Positions 35,001 to 45,879 of a DNA stretch of 64,000 nt are shown one piece after another. The stretch is from Cryptomeria japonica (Eukaryota; Streptophyta; Pinopsida; Cupressales; Cupressaceae): positions 602,396,709-602,460,708 of the forward strand of contig NC_081413.1 of the NCBI RefSeq assembly GCF_030272615.1, given 5' to 3'. The translations under genes and the position numbers were made by a program. The notes below the pieces were generated by a model. It searched no databases, was not told the DNA's origin, and was given only the letters and a program-made list of their open reading frames with translations. Numbering within the stretch: the first letter of the stretch is position 1; every line of letters starts with the position of its first letter.

Positions 35001-36136
35001 TGAAGAAATCATTGTATGGTTTAAAACAGAGTCCTAGGATGTGGTACCAAAAGTTTGATACATATGTATTGAGTTTGGGGTTTGTGCGGTCTAAATTTGA
35101 TCACTGTATATATTTCAAATCTGATGGTGATCATTTCCTGGTTATTGCCTTGTATGTTGATGACATGTTGTTTATTGGGAAAGGAAAAGGTTTGATTGCA
35201 GAATTAAAATCTCAACTCTTAGCAAAATTTGATATGAAAGATCTTGGTGCAGCGAGACACATTCTGGGAATGGAGATTGTAAGAGATAGACAAAACAAAA
35301 AACTTTGGCTAGGCCAGAGTAAGTATGTTGGTACTATTCTGAGAAGATTTAATATGCAAGATTCTAGACCATTGAGTGTTCCTGTTACAATGCAAACAAA
35401 GCTTTCTAGTTCACAGTGTCCTTCATCCCCATTGGAGATGGAAGAGATGAGTTGAGTACCATACCAAAGTGTTGTTGGAAGTTTGATGTATGTTATGGTT
35501 TGTACAAGACCAGATATTGCCCAAATAGTGGGAGTACTTTCCTGTTACATGTCTAATCCAGGAAGAGCACATTGGGATGCAGTAAAAAGAGTTTTTAGAT
35601 ACTTGCAGGGTACCTTAGAGTACTCTATATGTTTTCATGGAACAGGAAATGAACATTTCTTGGATATTAGAGGCTTTGTTGATTCAGATTGGGTAGGTGA
35701 TGTTGATAGAAGAAGATCCACTAGTGCATATATGTTTACATTATTTGGTGGTGCAATTAGTTGGATGAGCAAGCAACAGGTTGTGGTCGCTTTGTCCACT
35801 ACAGAGGCAGAGTATATGGCAGCTACTCATGCCTGCAAAGAAGCCATTTGGCTTAAGAGATTGTGTTCAGATATAGAGTTTAAACAGGGTGCAGTGACAA
35901 TTTATAGTGACAGTCAGAGTGCAATCTGCCTAGTGAAGAACCCAACTTTTCATGCCAGGACCAAACACATTGATATACAATATCATTTTGTGAGAGATAT
36001 GGTTGAGGATGGCAGGGTGAAGCTGGAGAAGGTAGAAACTTTGGTGAACGTTGCTGATTCATTAACTAAACCCGTGAGCACAGAGAAGTTTAGATGGTGT
36101 TCGGAGTCTATGGGCCTCTTGGCCCCTGACTATTGA
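32087..36136 (+). pseudogene. Copia-2 gag-pol polyprotein with eleven in-frame stops
   Basis: A single frame from MASISGRIDVEKFSGTNF to LAPDY, about 1350 codons with no frameshift. Gag (32087-32700) is followed by a knuckle CWNCGKPRHFRKDY in which the last Cys is Tyr, then by a protease with DSS in place of DSG (WLIDSSASFHMTP). Integrase has WHLRLGHIGEKGL, CEHCIYGK, FIDDFSRRTW, RIDNGGEY and PQQNGVAERMNRT. RT has VAKGYSQVEGVDY, MDVKTAFLHGDL, SLYGLKQSPRMWY and YVDDMLFIG, and RNase H has DSDWVGDVDRRRSTS and HARTKHIDIQYHF. Stops lie at 32441, 32672, 32990, 33191, 33269, 33293, 33476, 33761, 34082, 34313 and 35453. Confidence 0.9.
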
Positions 36137-36191
36137 GTCCATGGTAATATGGATCCCCTGACTCTTGCAAGGTATTCGACAAGTGGGAGAA

Positions 36192-36896
36192 TGTTGAGAT
36201 ACATGTGTCTCAACCTTGCAATATTTTAGTAAATTGTTCCAAATATAGTTGGGAGGTTTCCCATGTGTCGGTGCCTTGAAAAAAAGCTATATGAGTTGTC
36301 AAAAGATGCTTTATCCATAGTATAATATAGGAGGGCCATTTTTAGAGATAATATGACACATTTCATGTTAGTTATGAGGGTCTAAAATAGGGGATAAGAG
36401 TTTGGATGTGAGTAACTATATTTAACCTAGTTTTCTTATCTTGGAAAAAGAAATGTCAAGGGTGGGCAACATGTGTCATGGAGGTTTTGCCCATGGTATT
36501 GTAAAACCACAAATGGTTTTCAGGTTGTAAAATTCCTATATAATGAGGGCTTGGAGAGGAGTTTGTATGATAGAGTTTGGTTTGCAAGGTTCGGTGCTAG
36601 AAGGATGCTAGTGAAGTCTCTCCGAGCTTGAGTTGAGGTGATGCTCTTGTAAGAACTTGCATTGCAAGTGTATTGTAATCTCTTGTGGATTTGTTAATAT
36701 ACTATGCAGGCTTTAGAGTGTGGGGTTTTTCACCCGTATGGGTTTTCCCCACGATAATCACTGTGTTATGTGTTTCTTGTTTTATTTCTACTCTATTTGC
36801 GTCTTGTGATCTCTGTGATAGTTAAGTTGAAATTTGCAAAATCGTCCTCTCAAGATTAGCATAGGAAGCGTTTCTGCACACCTTTGCTTCCTTACA
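36192..36896 (+). repeat. 3' LTR of Copia-2 (complete)
   Basis: 705 bp from TGTTGAGATACATG, directly after the purine tract AAGTGGGAGA, to CTTACA. Confidence 0.9.
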
Positions 36897-36903
36897 AGGA
36901 TAT
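36897..36903 (-). pseudogene. Possible first bases of receptor exon 3
   Basis: On the minus strand the seven bases before the LTR read ATATCCT. With the AG left by exon 2 this would spell Arg-Tyr-Pro, the start of the usual RYPDD motif, which fits well. The acceptor just upstream reads GCAA rather than GCAG, so either it is mutated or the match is chance. Confidence 0.35.
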
Positions 36904-37133
36904 TTGCATCGGGTGCAACATTTTGAAAGAAATATAAAATTGTAATGCTTGTTTTAAAGAGATTAGAAGAACTATTAGATCAAAGGATTAAAATCAGATT
37001 AACGAATTACAATTGTGTTATCATATAGAGGTCTTAATTAATCATATAGGTCTTATTATTAATTAATCAGTTCGCTCGAATAACCCATGGGGATTCTAGT
37101 TGCTTATTCTAACCTCTTATTATTGGTCAAGAG

Positions 37134-37553
37134 TGTTACAATAAGTAAATTTATTATAGAACGTCTTAAATCATACATTAAGCTTACACTTCTAGGTTTA
37201 ATAGTGTTAAACATTTAGAGTTGACTGACATTTTTGGCTTAATATGTTGCTTAATGTATGTGGTCACACTAAAAATATACTTCTAGGCTTAAAAGTGTTA
37301 CACACTCAAAATTGACTAACATTCTCTAGGTTTTATTATGCTTTGTCTGCACAGAGCAATCAATAAGAACTTTCCACTGTCTCTTGTAGAACATCTAGTA
37401 ACGATGCCATTAACTTGGGCCTAATCTTATCTTCTCGATCTGTCCACCTGTCCACCCTTATGAATTCACAATGTATTATTCTATAAATTGAATGAATAGA
37501 AATGCAATCTCAGAACTCATATTTTAGCTTTTCCTCCAATCCATGTTTGTACA
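37134..37553 (+). repeat. 5' LTR of the non-autonomous element, carrying a 174-bp insert
   Basis: Starts TGTTACAATAAG, ends TGTTTGTACA. Relative to the 240-bp 3' LTR it has 174 extra bp (37158-37331) flanked by TTTATTAT on both sides; without these 182 bp the LTR is 238 bp, in agreement with the 3' copy. Confidence 0.85.
37158..37331. mobile_element. Small insert with 8-bp flanking duplication
   Basis: 174 bp between two copies of TTTATTAT (37150-37157 and 37332-37339). The insert holds two imperfect direct repeats (ACTTCTAGGTTTAATAGTG and ACTTCTAGGCTTAAAAGTG). Eight-bp duplications are typical of hAT-type DNA transposons, but I see no convincing terminal inverted repeat. Confidence 0.5.
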
Positions 37554-37572
37554 TGGTATCAGTATCAGAGCC
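37554..37572 (+). promoter_or_regulatory. Primer-binding site with internal 6-bp duplication
   Basis: Reads TGGTATCAGTATCAGAGCC; removing one TATCAG gives the exact TGGTATCAGAGCC that pairs with initiator tRNA-Met. Confidence 0.8.
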
Positions 37573-38388
37573 AATGGTAGATGCTTCTGGAGATCTTGGA
37601 GAGCCAGAAGAAACTGGTGAAGTGTAGAAGAGGCATTTAAAGGTGCAGAAGCAAGCCATAAGGAGATCAAGTTGCTGCTAGATGAAGAAATTTGGAGTTG
37701 TTGCTAGCTAAATGAAATTGTGCCAGCCCAAGGAGTTAAGAAAGAAGCTGTCTACCTAGATCGCTACGAATAATATAATATTGGAAGTTGCTCATTTGAG
37801 AGGAAAGTCACAAGGCAACTGCAGCCGTTGAAGAGAGAGAAATTCTCCGTTTATTGAGCCGCCTCCTCAAGGAGGATATCACCGTCTGGGAAGAAATATA
37901 CTGCTGTTGAAGAGACAGCCACAAGGATTGCCAAGTGAAGACAAGAAGACGCTGATTGAAGCCGCCAGTCAAAGACAGGAGAAGCTATAGCTGTCATTTA
38001 AATGTTTGAAGAATGCCGTCCAATTCATCAAGGAGTTTGATAGTTCTATTTGGCACTCAAAGCTAGGTGCTACAAGGAGGATTGAAAATCTGTTTAAAGC
38101 CGTTGAGGAGAAGCAGCAGACCCATGCCAAGAACAAATCTGCTCGGTGATGTACTTTGTGAGCATATGTTCGGGTTGCACTTTGGTAGTCTTTGTTTGTA
38201 GTAAGAATTTTTCTTAGATTATTATTCTTTGTTTTCTATTTTTAATGGGAAATTGCAAAAGGATCTCGTGGTTAGTCCTTTTGTGTTCATTGTTTTGGAA
38301 TGTGCTACTGACCATAGTACAACAGTCAATAGTTTAAAAGAAAAATTGTTAGACTGAAGTGTTTAATGTTTTTTAAGAGATTCCAATC

Positions 38389-38757
38389 GCATCATCAATA
38401 CCAAAGAAATAAAAAGCATATTGTTGCAATCATTGGTGAAAGTTGTGCACAAAGTGAAAGTGAATTGTTGAAGAATGTGTCACCTAAAAGGAAGTGAATA
38501 GGTTACAACCATCAAAAGGAGCTGACGATCATTGTCAGCAAAAAATGGAGATTGAAAGAAGAAAGGTCACTAGCATCATCAATACCAAAGAAATAAAAAG
38601 CATATTGTTGCAATCATTGGTGAAAGTTGTGCACAAAGTGAAAGTCAATTGTTGAAGAATGCGCCACCTAAAAGGATGTGAATAGGTTACAACCATCAAA
38701 AGAAGCTGACGGTCATTGTCGGCAAAAACATGGAGATTGAAAGAAGAAAGGTCACTA
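38389..38757. repeat. Tandem duplication, 2 x about 184 bp
   Basis: Copies start GCATCATCAATACCAAAG at 38389 and 38573 and run to AAAGGTCACTA. They lie inside the non-autonomous element. Confidence 0.9.
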
Positions 38758-39309
38758 GCCTATAAGGAAGATCACAAATCATTGAAATTTTTGGATTACA
38801 AGTAAGATCTGCAAAAGTTTGAGTTGATCTGAAGAACCAATTGTAGTTGAAGTCAAAGAGATTGTGAAGATTAATGAAGTGTATAGATATGCCAAAAATC
38901 ACCAAGGTATTATTGAGATCACTGCAAAGAAGGAGAAAAAAATTAAAACAAAGATACCCCATAGTATTGAGATGTAACTGGGCTTAAGTAAAGGATTTGT
39001 ATTTTCTGGAAAATGATTGAAATGTGAATCACCTTTGTTAAAAGGCAAAATTGAAATATATATTGTACTTGAGTTGTTGTAAGGGATGCACTATCGGTTG
39101 TACACAATGCCCCAATATTGTTATAGGAGAGTTTATATCAGTGAACCATGTATCTAGAAATGATTCCTATAAAACTAGCAAGCACAACGATTGGCTACCC
39201 ATTTGTCTCAATAGATAGATCACTTTCGATATGGACTCGGTAATCAATGCAGGTACAGAAGGAGATGCCCACAATGATGATTAGAAAGTGTGTGCATTAT
39301 CATTTAGTT

Positions 39310-39525
39310 TCCCTGTCATGATGGTTTGTGATCAGCCAAAACCACTTGAGTGTGGAGTTCATTGTTAGCTAGAAACCATTTGAGTGAAGAGTTTGTGGTC
39401 AGCTAGAAACAACTTGAGAAGTTTGTTAGGTCTTTGGCCAAAACCACTTGTATTCATGCTTCGTGGTTAGTCGAAACCACTTGAGTGAAAGTTTGTGGTG
39501 ATCTTGAAACCACTTTAGAATTGTA
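39310..39525. repeat. Degenerate direct repeats, about 40 bp, five units
   Basis: Units of the type GTGGTCAGCCAAAACCACTTGAGTG occur in varied form through the 3' part of the non-autonomous element's interior. There is no regular spacer. Confidence 0.7.
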
Positions 39526-39699
39526 TCAGTTTGGGGTAAGCTTTATAAACCCAAAGTGATTATGATGAGGGGAAGCAACACACTAAAACTTGTGTAAGTG
39601 TTGTAAATGGGTACCTAATAAGGCTTTGATTCGGGACCCATCTTGTTTAGATTATGGGAGGGAAATTCAATTAATCAACATAATTAATTTATGGGGGGA

Positions 39700-39939
39700 T
39701 GTTAGAATATGTAAATTTATTATGCTTTGTCTCCACAAAGAAGTCAATAGGGACCCTCCACTATCTCTTGCAAAGCATCTAGTAATGATGCCAATTAACT
39801 CAGAACTTATCTTCTCAATTTGTCCAACCTTATCCTCAAGTGATCAGAGAATTCACTATGTATTATTCTATAAATTGAATTAATAGGAATGCAATCTCAG
39901 AGCTCATATTTGAGCTTCTCCTTTGATCCATGTTTTACA
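39700..39939 (+). repeat. 3' LTR of the non-autonomous element
   Basis: 240 bp, TGTTAGAATATG to TGTTTTACA, with a TATA-like stretch (ATTCTATAAATTGAA, about 39865). Confidence 0.9.
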
Positions 39940-40236
39940 AAGAGTCTCTACAATTCTCTATGGTTTATTAATGAACGTTATTAATTTACTGCTCCTCGCC
40001 CCCCATAAAATTATAGGGAACTGGGGGATTTTAGTAGGTTAATTAAATGGGAGGGTTAATAGGTTGATTAATTTAAAATGGATAAAAAAAAGACATATTA
40101 TTTAATATATAAAGATCTTAAATACATCTAAAAATTTCTAGACGAAAATTACTAAATATTCCAAACACATCTTTTACCAAATAGAAAACACTAGTTACCT
40201 AAATTATTACTAATTTCTGTGAAAAAAATTACAAAC

Positions 40237-40548
40237 CTTATCGACGAGCCCTCTTTGGCTCCCCAATCTTCGTGAATGATGCCAAACAAAGAGAAAACAA
40301 GATTTGCCCCAGGGTAGATGGATGGTTTGATGGTGCAAAGCTCCAGCGAAGAAATGAAGGGGGTGTTAGTGCCGCTGCGCCCCAAACATACTCCAATTGA
40401 TGTCGTCCTCACCATCATGATCGCTTCCTTCACAACAATATCTCGCACATCGTTTATCATAACAGTGTCCCATGGGTTGGCATCTATAAGCAACTCGAAT
40501 TGTGGCTCCGACTGAAGGCCGTCGTAATTGCCGTAAAGAAAAGAGGCA
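40237..40548 (-). pseudogene. Receptor kinase exon 2, 3' part (malectin-like)
   Basis: Continues the frame broken by Copia-3: ASFLYGNYDGLQSEPQFELL, NPWDTVMI, then VVKEAIMMVRTTSIGVCLGR and TPFISSLELCTI, matching the middle of malectin-like domains. It ends at donor ATAAG/GTTTGT (exon end 40237) in phase 2. With one copy of the target duplication, exon 2 totals 538 nt and stays open throughout. Confidence 0.9.
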
Positions 40549-40553
40549 CGGAT

Positions 40554-41047
40554 TGTAGAATTTTGAACCTGATCTATCCTCTTTGAACCAATTGATTAGC
40601 AAACAATAACAGCAAAAAGAAGAAATTGCAAAAGGAAATCACAATTCATAATTAAAAACAAAGTGCCTTGTTTTTTTTTGAATTGCACACACCAATATCT
40701 TTATTGAAGCTTAATTAAAAAATTACATAGAGGCTGTATATATAAAGAATTTGTAGCCTAAAAGAATTAATAATAACTACAATTCTAAATATATTCCTAG
40801 CTTTGCATGGAAAGCTACTAAGGCTCTCAAACTAAAAAAAAGCAAACTACTCCCTAAATTAAGAATACAATAAGTGCATGCACGGCATGCTTTATTTACT
40901 AAAAAACAAACTCATGCAAAAAACAAAACTAAAAATAATCCTAAGGATTAATGCATGTTGGAGTACATGCTTTATTTGCATGAATAAACAAAAAACTATT
41001 AACTAAACTAATCTACCTGCATGCTAGAGCAGCATCAGTTATCAACA
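40554..41047 (-). repeat. 3' LTR of Copia-3
   Basis: 494 bp; minus-strand ends TGTTGATAACTGATGC and ATTCTACA. Confidence 0.95.
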
Positions 41048-44000
41048 TACCCCCCCTTGATGCTGAGAGGGCTGGCAATCTTATCTAGTAGTGCTATAAA
41101 CTGAGCTTTCGAAACCGCTTTGGTGAATATATCTGCTAGCTGATCTTGGGTGTTGATGTGCTTCAATTTGACATCCTTCTTGTGCACCAAATCTTGTATG
41201 AAGTGATATTTCAAATCAAAATGCTTTGTTCTACTGTGATGAACCGGATTCTTAGCTAACTTGATAGCACTCACATTGTCACAATATATCACTATAGGAT
41301 GAATTTGTTTTTCCCCAATTTCTTCTAAAACTTTTCTGAGCCAAAGAGCTTGTGTACCTGCTGAGGTAATTGTAACATACTCTGATTCTGTAGATGAGAG
41401 GGCAACAATACTTTTTTTTTTTGAGCTCCAGGTAATCAAACTAGAACCAAAAGAAAAACAATTTCCAGATGTAGATTTATGGTCATCCATACTACCTCCC
41501 CAATTTGAATCACTAAAGCCTACTAGATTGAACTTTTCAGAAGAGTAGTAATGAATACCAAAACTTAAATTCCCTTTCACATACCTCAAAATCCTCTTGG
41601 CTGCCTTCATATGTATTTTAGATGGATTTGTCATATACCTTGAAACAAGTGAAACTGAATAGGCAATATTAGGCCTTGTGTGGATTAGAAACATCAAGCT
41701 CCCCACAATACTTATGTAAGTTGTCTCATCAACTAAATCAGCACCATCATCTCTACATAACAAATCTCCATGAGCACTTGGAGTGGAGGTAGGGTTACAA
41801 TCAGTCATATTAAATTTCTTCAGCATATCCTATGCATACTTTGTTTGACAAATGAAAATCTCATCCTTACTTTGATAAACCTCCATTCCTAGAAAATATT
41901 TCATTAGACCAAGATCTTTCATCTCAAATTCTTTCATCATAGCAGCTTTGAATTCATCTTTCATCTGAGAACTACTACCCATATACAAAAGATCATCAAC
42001 ATACAAACTTATGATGAGAATATCAGTACCTTCTTGTTTGTAGTAAAGGGTAGGATCACTCTTACTTCTCTGGAAGCCATTCTCCTGAAAGTATCCATCA
42101 ATCCTGGCATACCACGCTCTTGGTGCTTGCTTGAGGCCATACAAAGCCTTCTTCAACTTGTAGACATAATTATCTTTTCCTTCCACTTCAAAACCTTGTG
42201 GCTGCTCCACATATACTTCCTCTTCTAAGTACCCATTCAAGAAGGCACTTTTCACGTCCATATGATGTATGCTCCACTTCTTTTGAGCTGCTAATGAAAT
42301 CAACATTCTTATGGTCTCTTGTCTTGCTACTAGTGCAAATGTCTCTTCATAATCAATTCCATACTTTTGTGTGAAGCCTTTAGCAACTAATCTCGCTTTG
42401 TGTCTTTCAACACTCCCATCACTGTTAAATTTGGTCTTGTAGACCCATTTGGTGCAAATCCTTTTTTTGTCATGTGGAAGTTCTATTAACTCTCAAGTGT
42501 CATTCCTATGAATGGAATCCATCTCTTCTTCCATGGCTTTCACCCAAATCTTATTAGTACATGCATCTTCAAAACATGATGGTTCAAAATCAGCCTTGGC
42601 TAATAAAGCAAAATTCACTGTCTCACCTATTGGGTTTTCTTCATGTACTTGATTTCCACTCTTCTGGTGGATATCACTCAATCTCCTTACCTTCCTTGTA
42701 GAACTTGGAGAAGAAGCTAGACTTGAACTTGGTACTAAAGAACTTGATGAAGGATTGCTTGGTGGAGTTAAACCACTGGATATAGAAATATTAGTTGGCT
42801 GCTCATAATCAATATCAGCTATTATATCATCATTCAAAATAGATTTTGGCTTCTTAACATGGCTTTTTTTATGACCATAAACTCCCCCTTCATCAAAAAT
42901 CACATCTCTTGAGACAATAAGCTTGTTAGTGAGGGGATTATACAATCTATAAGCCTTGCTTTTCTCACTATACCCAATAAAAATACATGACTCACTCTTT
43001 GCATCTATTTTCTGTCTATTCTGATCAGGTACATACACATAAGCCAAACAACCAAAAACTTTGAAATGATTAACATTAGGCCTTCTACCATACCAAGCTT
43101 CATAAGGAGTCATCTTTTCTAGTGCACTGGTGGGGCTACGGTTGAGGATGTACACCGCTAGAGCAACTACATCTCCCCAATAAGAATTGCTCAATCTCTT
43201 GGTTTGTAACATGCACCTTGCCATTTCAACCATAGTATGATTCTTCCTTTCAGCTACTCCATTCTATTGAGGTGTGTATGCAGTAGTAAGTTGCCTCTTG
43301 ATGCCATTAAAATCACAATAACTTTGGAAAGCCTTTGAGCAAAACTCTCCTCCACAATCAGTCCTTAAACATTTGATCTTGCACCCTTTCTCATTTTCCA
43401 CAAGGGCTTTAAACCTCTTGAATGTATCCAAGGCTTCATCTTTGGCCTTCAAAAAATATACCGAACAATTTCGTGAGTAATCATCAATAAAAGTGATGAA
43501 ATATGATGACTTACCCAAACTCTTAGTCTGCATAGGACCACATATATCTAAATGAACAAGCTGAAGTGGGTGATGAGCCCTCCATGCATTGCCCTTTGGA
43601 AAATTTTCTCTTGCATGCTTTCCTTTAACACAACCTTCACAAACCTCCTTGTGTTCCTCAACCTTGGGTAAACTAGAAACTAATGCATGTGAGGTTAGAA
43701 ACTTCAAACTATAAAAATTTAAATGCCCATACCTGAGAGTCCATAACCAACTTGAATCCTCATAAGCCATATTTGCCAAACTGTTGTTATGTTCACCAAA
43801 CCTCAACGGGAACATCCTATTTCTTGTCATAGGAACAACAATGATCACCCTATTATCCTTATTCTTATCATAGATAGTACAAGTCTTATTCTCAAAGACT
43901 ACTATATAATTTTTCTCACATAGCTGCCCAACACTTAACAAATTGTGCTTCAATTGTGGAGTATAATAAATATCATGAATACTCTTTATACCTTTTTTTG

Positions 44001-45108
44001 TTTGGACCTCCATAGCTCCTTTGGTAGCAACCTCCAATGATTTATCATCACCAAGCTGGATCTTGGATTTGAAACTTCCATCCTTTGTTGAGAACAACTT
44101 CTCATTCCCTGTCATATGGTTAGAGCATCCAAAATCTAGGTACCAAACATCTTTACTAGTATTTTCACCCTTTGCATAAGATAAAAATAAGTGATCAGGA
44201 GGATTCTCACTACTTTCTTGAGCATAGTTAGCACTTTTACCTTCTTTCAATCTGCATTCTCTTTCAAAGTGGCCATACCTATTACAATGGTAACATTGAA
44301 CATTTCTCTTATCAAATCTGACTCTACCTCTTCCTCTGAAACCACCACTTCCTCTTGAGCCACCTCTTCCTCTACCTCTTGAAGAATTTTGGCTTTGCCC
44401 TTTACCTTGGCCTTGATTGATTTTGGCACTGCTTCTGCTTGCATCTTCATTTTTTGTGATTAGCAATTTAGAGGAAAACGCTTTCTCTACACCTTGAAAA
44501 GAATCTTTCAATCTTTCTTCATGAGACATCAGGGATCCAACCAATTGATCAAATTGTAGTTTTGTCAAATCTTTGCTTTCTTCTATGATTATTGCTACAT
44601 GATTCCATCTGGGTGTCAAAGATCTCAACATCTTTTTTATCAAAACTTCATTGCTTACAATTTCCCCAAGTGTAGCCATTTTATTGACCACATCTTTGAC
44701 TCTGACACAATAATCACTTATACTTTCAACTTTTTGCATCTTCAAATTCTCAAACTCTCACTTCAATGTCTGAAGCTTGACCACTTTAACTTGATCACTA
44801 CCCTGGTAAGCTTCTTGTAGAGTCTTCCAGGCATCTTTGGCAGTTGTTGCTCCTGATATTTTTGGAAATAAGCTCTTATCAAGAGCTATTTGAATGTGAA
44901 ACAAAGCTTGAGCATTCTTTTTCCTTGCTTCCTTTCTTGCTATTCTTTCATTGGTTGTAAGGGCATTCCAATCAGTTGGCTCTTCATAACCTAATTCAAT
45001 AATCTCCCACAAATCTTTTCCAATCAAAAAGGTCAACATCTTAATGCACCAATAATCATAATCATTCCCATCAAATTCTGGAACGGGCATATGATTCGAA
45101 TTCGACAT
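41035..45108 (-). pseudogene. Copia-3 gag-pol polyprotein with four premature stops
   Basis: About 1358 codons in one frame. Gag starts MSNSNHMPVPEFDGNDYDYW, with knuckle CYHCNRYGHFEREC at about 44290. Protease reads WYLDFGCSNHMTG, so the catalytic DSG is DFG. Integrase has LRYGHLNFYSL, CEGCVKGKHAR, FIDDYSRN, CLRTDCGGEF (DNGGEF expected) and, across a stop, NGVAERK-like sequence. RT has [25 protein letters not shown] and YVDDLLYMG; RNase H has FSDSNWGGSMDDHKSTSG, HHSRTKHFDLKYHF and IFTKAV. Stops at 44758-44760, 43264-43266, 42493-42495 and 41830-41832 are each one transition from the expected Arg, Gln, Trp and (probably) Gln codons. ORF otherwise full length. Confidence 0.95.
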
Positions 45109-45177
45109 GATTAACTTTGGCGAAATTCCAACAATTAAACTTTAACCCAAAACAATTTTACCTGCTCTGATACCACT

Positions 45178-45653
45178 TGTAGAATTTTGAACCTGACTTA
45201 TCCTCTTTGAACCAATTGATTAGCAAACAATAACAGCAAAAAGAAGAAATTGCAAAAGGAAATCACAATTCAGAATAAAAAACAAAGTGCTTTGTTTTTC
45301 TTTGAATTGCACACACCAATATCTTTATTGAAGCTTAATTAAAAAATTACATAGAGGTTGTATATATAAAGAATTTGCAGCCTAAAAAAATTAATAATAA
45401 CTGCAGTTCTAAATATATTCCTAGCTTTGCATGGAAAGCTAGTAAGGCTCTCAAACTAAAAAAAAGCAAACTACTCCCTAAATTAAGAATACAATAAGTG
45501 CATGCACAACATGCTTTATTTACTAAAAAACAAACTCATGCAAAAAAAAAAACTAAAAATAGTCCTAAGGATTAATGCATGTTGGAGTACATGCTTTATT
45601 TGCATGAATAAACAAAAAAACTATTAACTAAACTAAAGCATCAGTTATCAACA
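45178..45653 (-). repeat. 5' LTR of Copia-3
   Basis: 476 bp, same ends as the left LTR, followed leftwards by AG and the primer site. Confidence 0.95.
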
Positions 45654-45879
45654 CGGATTAGGTATTTGGTTCCCTGGTTTGCAGGTAAGGCGCAGCAATT
45701 TTGTTTCCCTTGGGGAAAACTGCGTAGATGTTGCAGTTGATAATCAAGATCAGCCCCGAGTGTATTTGAGGGTGTGTTGCTTTCTCCAGATTTGATGTAG
45801 AAATTATCCGACGTCCAACTTATGTTGTGGCTATCATTATAAACCGGGTCTCTTCGTCCATAGGCAAGGCTGATGAACC
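45654..45879 (-). pseudogene. Receptor kinase exon 2, 5' part (malectin-like)
   Basis: Starts after acceptor TTTGACAG at 45880. Encodes GFISLAYGRRD, then HNISWTSDNFYIKSGE, QLQHLRSFPQGKQNC and QGTKYLIR, the N-terminal half of a malectin-like domain (usual form GFISLDCG, LRYFPxGxRNCY, KYLIRA). The conserved Cys after SLA is Tyr here. Interrupted at codon ATCCG/T by Copia-3. Confidence 0.9.

Larger units (their letters stand above)
31360..36896 (+). mobile_element. Copia-2: Ty1/copia element in receptor exon 3
   Basis: A plus-strand copia with 5' LTR 31360-31964 (its first 99 bp missing), primer site 31967-31979, one gag-pol frame 32087-36136, purine tract at 36182-36191 and a complete 3' LTR 36192-36896. 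The LTRs differ at a handful of positions. The missing LTR start together with loss of exon 3 sequence points to one deletion after insertion. The sequence next to the 3' LTR is AGGAT; its partner copy was lost in the deletion. Confidence 0.9.
37134..39939 (+). mobile_element. Non-autonomous LTR retrotransposon (LARD/TRIM-like) in intron 2
   Basis: LTRs at 37134-37553 and 39700-39939, primer site directly after the first, purine tract ATGGGGGGA directly before the second, and a perfect 5-bp target duplication AAGAG at 37129-37133 and 39940-39944. The 2.15-kb interior has no long ORF and no gag or pol motif, so transposition must have depended on another element. The interior has its own tandem repeats. 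Confidence 0.9.
40554..45653 (-). mobile_element. Copia-3: near-intact Ty1/copia element in receptor exon 2
   Basis: 5.1 kb, LTRs 40554-41047 and 45178-45653, target duplication CGGAT at 40549-40553 and 45654-45658. Minus strand: primer site (TGGTATCAGAGCAGG, from 45175 leftwards), gag-pol in one frame 45108-41035, purine tract (GGGGGGGTA, 41048-41056), 3' LTR. LTRs are very similar apart from an indel of about 18 bp near the 41030 end. This is the youngest element here that I can judge. Confidence 0.95.

Noticed and set aside
39310-39525. Repeated AAAACCACTTGAGTG motifs as a regulatory array
   Set aside because: Units are degenerate with uneven spacing inside a dead non-autonomous element; kept only as a repeat.
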